64,000 bases of DNA from Liolophura sinensis (lineage: Eukaryota > Mollusca > Polyplacophora > Chitonida > Chitonidae), in contig NC_088299.1 of NCBI RefSeq assembly GCF_032854445.1, positions 783,001-847,000 of the forward strand, in the 5' to 3' direction. Position numbers and translations under genes: made by a program. Numbering within the stretch: the stretch's first letter is position 1; the number at the start of each line of letters is the position of its first letter. The notes below the pieces were generated by a model, which did no database searches, was not told where the DNA came from, and worked only from the letters and a program-made list of their open reading frames with translations. This document shows positions 56,601 through 64,000 of this stretch, piece by piece.

Positions 56601-59600
56601 CTAAAGTGCTAACTACACAGTGGCCTGGCTTTCTTCATCAGTATGAAGCCTTATGGTCGGCTATTTCACTTGAGTTACTGTGTCAGAGGACTAGCCCAAC
56701 TGACCACTGATCGCAAGCTCAAATCCAGCTCACGATGTCTTCTCTTGCAACTTTTCTCCAAGATGCTTGTAAGGCACCTGGAGAGTTACGATGGTTTTCT
56801 CCGAGTTCATCCCCCTCCCCCAACCGCAAATCAGGCCGTCTTTGAATAAGGGAAATTTCTTCTGTAATGGGTAGACTACTAATCACATAAATATGTACAG
56901 GTATGCAATAAACACAGAAAGCTAAGATATTCTGTAATGTGAAGAAAACATCTTCAAAAACCACCTAGCCATTTATAATCACATGAAGATAATCACAAAA
57001 ACAGTTTCGACCGTATTAAGATAATCATTAAACCAGTTATAACCACATTAAGATAATCACTAAACCTGTTATAACCGTAGTAACATAGTCACCAAATCGG
57101 TTACAACCCCATTAAGATAATGACCAAACCAGTTATAATCGCAATAAGATAATCACCTAACCGGTCATAACTGTATTACGATAATCATCAAACCAGTTAT
57201 AACCGTATTAAAATAATCACCAAACCGGTTCTAACCACATGTAGATGATTTTGAACAACTTCTCTTTCCTTTACGTACGTACAAAGCTTTCATACCCCTT
57301 TCTTACACATTGTGTTTTTGAGTAGTCATATCCTACCAGCTTTGTCTCACAGCTAAGATCGTGTACAAGGCGATCGCACCATGTTTATCTTCCTGACGGT
57401 ATTGGTGTGGAGTATCACCTGGGTATCAGCCTGTTTTCGGTTGTTTTCAAGGCAAGGACTATGTTCGTGGGTATAAGGACGGTATTGAAATCGGTAGACT
57501 GCTTCTGTTTACATGATTCCGTCCTAATGTCTTACTAAATATACTTTCTAATAGTTCTTTGACGGCTTTGTGTTGAACATTAGAAATTGGTTTTGCGATT
57601 TATTGATCTAATGGTGACGATTGGTATTCAAATGTCTGTCATGACGCCTAGATTTGTATAGAACATATACTTACCCGTCATCCCCGGGCAAGCAAGTCTT
57701 GACTGAAGAGCGGTAAAACAATCCCCAACCCACATGATCAGTGAAGCGCAGTAGTGATTCGGTTAACATAAAGAACACATCTGCTCACCTCTTCACGCTT
57801 TGATCACGTGAGGAACTACATCGACTCAAAATGAGACTTTGTGAAACAATGCTGCTGACTATCGATCAACGTACAAAACATTACATATTGGCGTCGGAAC
57901 TTCTTGGCCGTTCCCCCAGCTCCCGAAGACGTCTGCAAGATCGCAAGGCTTCCCAACAAAAAAAGATTTCATTTACATAAGATCGATGAATGTAGTTGTC
58001 CACATTCCCTAAACTCCAAATGCATGTGTCTGTTCTTGTCCTTACACACCTCCTTCGTCGATATTTGGCCTTCTTCGAAAAAGCTCTATAATTAAAAACC
58101 GTGAAGTGTTCACATTACATATATGCCAGAATGCTCTGCTGTTTTCCTGCAGAAATCAACTGGGATTAATTACCAGACTTTATCTACAATTTACATAACC
58201 TGCTGAAAATCACAGGCTTAAATAGTTCGTTTTAGGCCTTGCTAATTTTCAGCTATTCCTATATGCGGTAATTTATTCATTATTTGGGTCTGTCACACTT
58301 GCATTCGGGGGAAGATTGAAAAAATTGCTTTGCATATTTATTAAACCCATTTATACTAGGTGTGAACGATGCAGTTATAAGTTAACATACAAGAGATTTG
58401 TCCTCCATTGTGTGTTTTGTCCTCCATTGTGTGTTTTGTCCTCCATTGTGTGTTTTGTCTTCCATTGTGTGTTTTGTTCTCCATTGTGTGTTTTGTCCTC
58501 CATTTTTGTGTTTTATTCTTAATTGTGTGTTTTTCCTCCATTGTGTGTTTTTCCTCTATTGTGTATTTTTTCCTCCATTGTGTGCTCTTCCTCCATTGTG
58601 TGTTTTGTCCTCCAAAATGTATTTTGTCCTCCTTCTTTGTGTTTATCTCCCTCATTGCGTGTTTTTCTCTCCATTGTCTGTTTAGTCGCCCATTGTGTGT
58701 TTTGTCCTCCATTGTGTGTTTTGCCCTTCATTGTGTATTTTGTCCCTCATTGCTTGTCTTTCCTCCATTGTGTGTTTTGTCCTCCATTGTGTGATTTGTC
58801 CTCCATTGTGTGATTTGTCGCCCATTGTGTGTTTTGTCGCCCATTGTGTGTTTATTTTTCCTCAGTGGTGTATTTCCTTGATTGTGTGACTAAGCTTTTC
58901 TTTTTCTTCTTCGTCTTTCTTTTTTCATCACTTTCCAGGATTTTGCAATTGGCCAGGTTTTCTACCATATGTCCATACTCCTTACACCGCATGCTTTCAC
59001 TATCATATATTCTAAACAAATCTTAGACTACACTAAGGTCACAGGGGAAACAAAATCTTTGCCTGAACTTAGGAGTTTAGTAATAATGTTTCGCACGAGT
59101 TTGAAAGGTCATTCCTTTCTAGTCGTGACTAGATGTAAAACAAGTGTAGGCGCATGGGATGTGAGATATTCTTCATTTTAAACGCATATATATGTTCAGC
59201 GCAGCTTTCGGATTCAATTCAATGGAACTACATATAATTGTATATGTAGCTGACCCTTTGTTCTTTGTGGTGAATGTGTTCATAGCTCTATGAGTATAAG
59301 CGTTTTGAATGAGAAAGTTTAGCTGTCTGTTTATTAAAGGAGAAGAAAACATAAAAATGATGCCAAAATCAGATGCAACAGCATCAAAACTTATTTGAAA
59401 ATATGATCTTTAATATTTTTTTGATTTCTTTTTCAAGAGAAAAGGGTATTTGAAAAGATTTTTGTATGGTGGGTATTTGGGACCAACTTTTCGTATTTAT
59501 CATTGCTGCATAATAATGTTCCAAATAAGGATGTGATGCGTTTCTAATAAATTTATTTAAATGTAAATTTATTGTTTATATCGAAACATATGCATGTAAC

Positions 59601-62600
59601 CTAAATTATGATAATTTTTATGAACATATTAAAATATAAATATGATCCAAATTGAGGTTTAATACATTTGTTAGCTGAAAAGAACAAATTCTAGTGCAAA
59701 AAATATTTAAGAAAACCTGTGTTACACTCTCATTTATGACATTATTAAACAAACACTGTAAATACCAAAGTGTGGTCCCAAATACCCACCACACAAAAAT
59801 TATTTTCAAGTGTCTTTTTCCCCGTAAGGAAAAATCGGAAAAAACATTGAAGACCACATTTAGGAATGACTTTTCGCGCTCTTTCATCTAAACTTTATGT
59901 CATTTTTATGTTTTCCCCACAGTGTTTATGTTTTTTATCACTCATTATATATTTCTATTCTTAGTACACACCCAAAGTTCCACCCAAATGTTATCTACGT
60001 TTATATTTGATTTATTTATTTATTTGATTGGTGTTTTAAGCCGTACTTAAGAATATTTCATTTATACGATGGCGGCCAGCATTATGGTGGCGGAAAACCG
60101 GGCAGAGCGCGGAGGAAACCCACGACTATCTGCAGGTTGCTGACAGACTTTCCCACGTACGGTCTATATATTGTTTATATATATTTATACTCTTAAATAT
60201 ATCTTTTCAAAAATGAACAAGCTATCGCTCTTCACACATAATTAAGCATAACCCAACCGGAGACGTGGAAGGAGACAATTCTAGTATAAAGACAATAGGA
60301 TGGTAAGCTTTCGACTAATGTTTTATGTAAATGTCCGAAATGTATTTTTCAACTTGGCAAGGTGCAAGCATGCATAAACGACGTGTTAGATGGTGCCTGT
60401 CTGCCCAATGCTTTCTAACCTTTAGAATCAGCAGTTGTGTAAGAATTGAAGTACAGAGGCTCGGGAAACAGCAGAACTTTACATCTATCTGCTTTAAACA
60501 ATTGTTGTTGAGTATGTCCAATATTATCTCCGTGGAGTGGTTAAATGTTACCTATCTTAAATGCATCTACTTAAAATAATACTTCATATAATAACTAATT
60601 AAAATATTTTCCAAGATATCCTTTAGCAGACAAAATACTGTTCCAGTCAAGCTGTTTGGCCTGCTAAACTACTTTAAACGGTTTTACTGCAGGGGTTTAA
60701 CAGATGCGCATTTTACATGCTAGTATTGTAAGCATTTTGCGAAATAACGTAAATCAACATAAGGATGTAAAGAGGTTTTCGTTTTCCGCAGCATTAAACT
60801 TCACTGTGGCTACGGATGGGTGCTACAACCGCAACCTGAGCCTTAAGCGACAAGTCTGCACGGTTCTTGATGGCCACCAGTCTGAACACAGAAACACATC
60901 CCTTACTGGTCGGCAGTCTGATCACAGAAACGTCTCCAGCAGCTGTGCTTCTCTCAACATCACCACGGTGAGCAGTGGGATTTTCGTGTTCGTTTTGTGT
61001 TAAAAATTCCCAAAATTAAATGCGTCCCCTATGGAAATTATGTTTCAGTAGGCGTTTATTTGTCTTTCTGTCTGTCTGTCAACAATTTTACAAGAGAAGT
61101 TATGCATTGATTTGGAGAAAAGTTTTGGATGGATGGTCCTGGGCCAAGCACCAGTCTGTTACATTTGGCTGATTATTCAAATCTGGATCCAGGAATTTTT
61201 AAACGATTCTTCACCATTGTCCCTTTATTCGAATTCGTCAAAGGTAATCACGCCGTAGTGGGGGAATTTCTACATTTTATTTATGCGGAGATTTGAGCTC
61301 TCGGAGTATATTCTGTTAATTTACATATCTGATTTGTCTGTGTTTATGTATTTAATTCCTATTCAAGAACATTTCACGTTTATGTCGCTTGCCACCATTG
61401 CGTGTGGAGAAAGCCAGGCAAAGGCAAAAACACAGTACTACTTTATATTCCTGACATACAACTACAATCAGAGCAGCCAGAGCTGGATTCGAGCCAGAGA
61501 CCTCATCGGTCAAGGCCTACTGAATTTCTGACAGACGTCATGCATCAGATCGCTTGGCCACCTCATCTTGATATACTCAAGAGTAATCCCAAAAACACCT
61601 TAAACTGCTTTTCATATTTAGGTCTGCAGGAATAATATTGTTAAAATATATACATCAGCTGAAAAAAAACACTAGTAACTTCTTTCAAAATAAACATCAT
61701 TTAGATACATATAGATAAATATTGCCCTTTAGTTATAAGGTTTTGATTCCAGAGACATAATTCTTCCAGTGTGCTCTTCCAGTGAATGCTAATTTCTTAA
61801 CAAGCAAGCTACTTTATAAAGCCATATTTACAAAGGCGTTTTTTCCTCGTATATACCAAAATGACATTAAAGTAATAAAGAAAATATTTTTAGACTTAAT
61901 TTACAATGGCCTTTCCCCTGACTTGATATAGAACCATTTTTTCTATCTCGTTAATACAATTGCTAATAAAGCAACTTTGCATTAGGTACAAGATGTCCTG
62001 TGTAGTCAGTTCCCCTCAGCTGCCATATCCAAACGCTTCCGTTTCTGTCCACAGTTCACACAGGTAATGTCATGTTTCTATGGTTACCACGACATTTCCG
62101 TGACGGTGCCTACCACGATCGTGAGGGCTGACAACTCCACTTTGTGTCCTACTGGGTATGTCAGATTCTTCGTTCCTACTCGTCTAGTGCTTCACCCATA
62201 GCGGTTAGTAGGTTATCCAAGAACTGTTCAATTTTGTTTTTAATTCGCCAGCGTCAAACTAATTATTGCGATTCTTAAGCAAGTTGGATCACCATCAAAG
62301 GCATGTTGCAGGTATAATGCAATCTTCCACGGAATAGATATTTTCAGTTGTTAATACCTGAAGGGGAATCGATATTTCCTTGTATACACAAGGAAATGTC
62401 ACACCACATATATTTCACAACAGGGCACACCCAAGTTTGAACAATACATAAAAGACGTATAAAAAAGACGTATAAAAACAAGACGTATAAACAAGACGTA
62501 TAAACAGGACGTAAAGGATGCCCATAAGGATTTCGTGATTTCAGCACATGTTGATCCATTAATATTGTGATTTTAAGACATACTGGTTACAGAATATTGC

Positions 62601-63693
62601 GATTTATACTGAAGATCTTATACTGAATGAACATAATGTATTACGTCTTAAAGATGTTTCCCATAATTTTTTTGACATATTCTCCTCTTTCAGAGAAATC
62701 GTAACAGTCAACAGCATCACCACGTCGTGGAAACTGCAGCTCTACAAGTATCTCCAGCCTGCCATCATTTTGGTGGGGCTCATTGGAAACATGTTGTCTT
62801 TCCTCGTGATGTCTTCCAAATACATGGGACAGTTTTCCTTCCCCGTTTACTTGAAGACTTTGGCCGTGTTGGACAGCCTAGTTCTGTTTCATTATGGAAT
62901 GACATATGTCGACACTGTCAGCTACCATAAAGAGCCTATATTCGGCTTCCGCATGAGAAGTCATACGGCTTGTCTAATATATCCCTACATAGTAGGGGTA
63001 GCACAACTGTCGTCTGCTTGGTGTGTTGTTGTTTTCACCGTTGACAGAGCGGTTGCAATTTGTAAGCCATTCTACGCACGCGAGCACTTTACAAACTTTC
63101 GCTCGCGAGTGGCTGTTGGGTTTATTATTGGATTAATGATGTTGTCTCAGATCTATCATCAAATATTTCTCAAAGAAGACATAAAGACCTGTCCGGAACC
63201 TTTCTCTTTCCCACTGACTGGTATTACTTTGAAAGCGATTGACGTGTTCGCCTTCATTTCCAAGATTATCTTGCTTATGCTTTTGCCGTTTGCCGTCGTG
63301 CTGGTTTGCAATATTTGTGTTATTTTAGCAGTGAAAAGAAGAAGGGCAGTTGCCGAAGTACATGTTGGACCGTCCACAGTTTCAGACAAGGATAATGGCA
63401 CAGGCAAAAACCAAGACACAGAGAGAGGAATGTCCCTGAAACTCTGCTCTGTCTCCGTAACTTTCCTAGTGTTGTCTTTGCCAGACGCCATCATGGTGGT
63501 CATGGACTTATGGAACATCCTCCTCGACGTACATAAATGGTACTTGCGATACAAGAACTTTCGGCACATGGCAAGAATGATTTTCAGCCTGAATTTTGCA
63601 GTTAACTATCTGTTGTACGGAATTGCCTTCAGGAAGCAAGTTATACTGTGCAGAACATGTCGAAAATATGCTCCGGATGACGTGACCTGTTAA
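53684..63693 (+). CDS. Gene D: class A GPCR with six-cysteine ectodomain, intact, long intron 1
   Basis: Four exons: 53684-53771 (signal peptide MNVLMGVTLCFVCQLVFG, then NYTCVIQ), 60792-60967 (TDGCYNRN, RQVCTV, SSSC), 62055-62155 (VMSCFYGYHD, STLC) and 62694-63693 (TM1-TM7). Phases are 1, 0, 2, giving 454 residues. Exon 3 could also start at the in-frame CAG ending at 62063; the upstream acceptor was chosen because it keeps six residues before the Cys, as in the paralogues. TM3 ends FTVDRAVAIC, TM6 has FLVLSLPD, TM7 has NFAVNYLLYGIAF. Glycosylation sequons are abundant (NYT, NFT, NLS, NTS, NVS, NIT, NST). Intron 1 is about 7 kb and full of tandem repeats, so exon 1 assignment rests on phase, the NYTC motif and signal-peptide similarity to gene C. 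Confidence 0.85.
54222..54380 (+). mobile_element. SINE family 1, truncated copy in intron 1 of gene D
   Basis: Begins GTCCAAGTCCAGCTCATAC (B box), keeps CGTACGTGGGAAGATCTG and GGGCTCTGCCCGG, lacks part of the body, and ends AAAACACCAATCACATAAAT. Confidence 0.85.
54690..55160. repeat. Minisatellite, 31-bp unit, in intron 1 of gene D
   Basis: About a dozen copies of AATGGTAGTGTCGTAAAACC followed by ATGACTGGAGC. Degenerate related units extend to about 55500. Confidence 0.92.
56985..57245. repeat. Tandem array, 31-bp unit, in intron 1 of gene D
   Basis: About eight copies of AAACCAGTTATAACCGTATT followed by AAGATAATCAC. It is unrelated in sequence to the 31-bp array at 54.7 kb. Confidence 0.9.
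58395..58880. repeat. Minisatellite, 20-bp unit, in intron 1 of gene D
   Basis: About 24 copies of TTTTGTCCTCCATTGTGTGT with small indels. Cys/Phe-rich plus-strand frames and Thr/Asn/Lys-rich minus-strand frames through it are repeat artefacts. Confidence 0.93.
59335..59922. mobile_element. Fold-back/MITE-like element, copy 2, in intron 1 of gene D
   Basis: The ends are imperfect inverted repeats (GAAAACATAAAAATGATGCC against the complement of CATCTAAACTTTATGTCATT-TTTATGTTTTC). Deeper arms also pair: the 19-base TGGTGGGTATTTGGGACCA at 59467-59485 is perfectly complementary to 59773-59791. A possible 7-bp duplication TGTTTAT flanks it (59328-59334 and 59923-59929). No coding capacity. Related to the copy at 9905-10290. 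Confidence 0.72.
60008..60162 (-). mobile_element. SINE family 1, truncated copy in intron 1 of gene D
   Basis: (ATTT)n, GATTGGTGTTTTAAGCCGTA, GGCGGCCAGCATTATGGTGG and CAGACTTTCCCACGTACGG on the minus strand. The tRNA head is absent. Confidence 0.88.
60858..60932 (+). repeat. Duplicated 36-bp segment inside exon 2 of gene D
   Basis: Two adjacent coding copies read GHQSEHRNTSLT and GRQSDHRNVSSS. Each adds a glycosylation sequon. The duplication lengthens the Cys3-Cys4 spacing of the ectodomain relative to genes B and C. Confidence 0.8.
61335..61563 (-). mobile_element. Diverged SINE with tRNA-like head, in intron 2 of gene D
   Basis: Minus strand: A-box-like TGGCCAAGCGATCTG, B-box-like GGCTCGAATCCAGCTC, then a family-1-like body remnant and tail (TTCAAGAACATTTCACG on the plus strand). 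The head differs from that of the other family 1 copies. Confidence 0.55.
62448..62520. repeat. Short tandem array AAGACGTATAAA, about 14 bp
   Basis: Five near-identical units in intron 3 of gene D. Confidence 0.88.
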
Positions 63694-63862
63694 CGACCTT
63701 CATCTGAACCAGTATTTGATCTTGAATTATTCCAAGAAAGACTTCATAAGCTTTGAAAAGATTCGATGTTCTCTATATCAAAACAGCAGTAGCGACATAT
63801 TTTCTTCACCAGGAAAAATACATTAGAGTGATTTTCTAACGATAAGGAAATCGTTCATGTTG

Positions 63863-63868
63863 AATAAA
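63863..63868 (+). terminator. Polyadenylation signal candidate for gene D
   Basis: AATAAA lies about 170 bases after the gene D stop codon. The stretch from the stop to the window end otherwise shows only a short degenerate repeat (TCTTGGAC / AACCCTTCAT-type units at 63840-63945). Confidence 0.45.
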
Positions 63869-64000
63869 AATCCTTCCATTTGGACGCCAACCCTTCATCT
63901 TGGACAAAAAACCTCTTAACTGGGATGCAAATCCTTTATCTTGGACGATAGTGATATCCAAATCTCTCAGAACATACAATGACAGTCGATAGCTATCACG

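Noticed and set aside
57381-57475. Signal-peptide-like start MFIFLTVLVWSITWVSA as exon 1 of gene D
   Set aside because: Its possible donors give phase 0, not the required phase 1, and it lacks the NYTC motif. The exon at 53684-53771 fits on all counts.
58316-58889. Cys/Phe-rich plus-strand and Thr/Asn/Lys-rich minus-strand frames
   Set aside because: Products of the 20-bp tandem array in intron 1 of gene D.

Overview
The window looks like nuclear DNA from a marine lophotrochozoan animal (mollusc, brachiopod or a relative). The evidence is small exons with GT-AG introns, metazoan protein families, and many tRNA-derived SINEs, fold-back elements and minisatellites. The species cannot be named from the sequence. 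Most of the window is non-coding, and most open frames are by-products of repeats.

Layout. At the left edge a minus-strand gene (about 1-3767, running off the window) joins a signal-peptide exon, a peritrophin-type chitin-binding exon and two or three exons of a DUF4430 (intrinsic-factor-like) domain. From 3.8 to 14.4 kb there are repeats and two weak exon candidates. The rest is dominated by four paralogous class A (rhodopsin-like) GPCR genes. Gene A lies on the minus strand (14403-18878). Genes B (34212-40168), C (46682-51852) and D (53684-63693) lie in tandem on the plus strand. Between A and B (18.9-34.2 kb) I found no convincing gene, only SINE remnants and tandem arrays, including a 2.2-kb minisatellite.

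The four receptors share one architecture that no single open frame shows and that appears only after splice assembly. Exon 1 carries a signal peptide plus one cysteine, exon 2 three cysteines, exon 3 two cysteines, and a single long exon 4 all seven transmembrane helices. Intron phases are 1, 0, 2 in every copy. The result is a secreted-type, N-glycosylated six-cysteine ectodomain on a GPCR that lacks the canonical DRY and NPxxY motifs. Genes B, C and D assemble into intact proteins of 458, 444 and 454 residues. Gene A would be about 710 residues, with an in-frame 16-residue repeat in intracellular loop 3, but as read it carries a one-base frameshift in TM3 and probably another in exon 1. Both lie at T homopolymers on the coding strand.

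None of the receptors' ligands can be inferred. The family resembles invertebrate peptide-GPCR expansions. Their introns and flanks hold unrelated minisatellites, and the array as a whole looks like a rapidly evolving tandem gene cluster.
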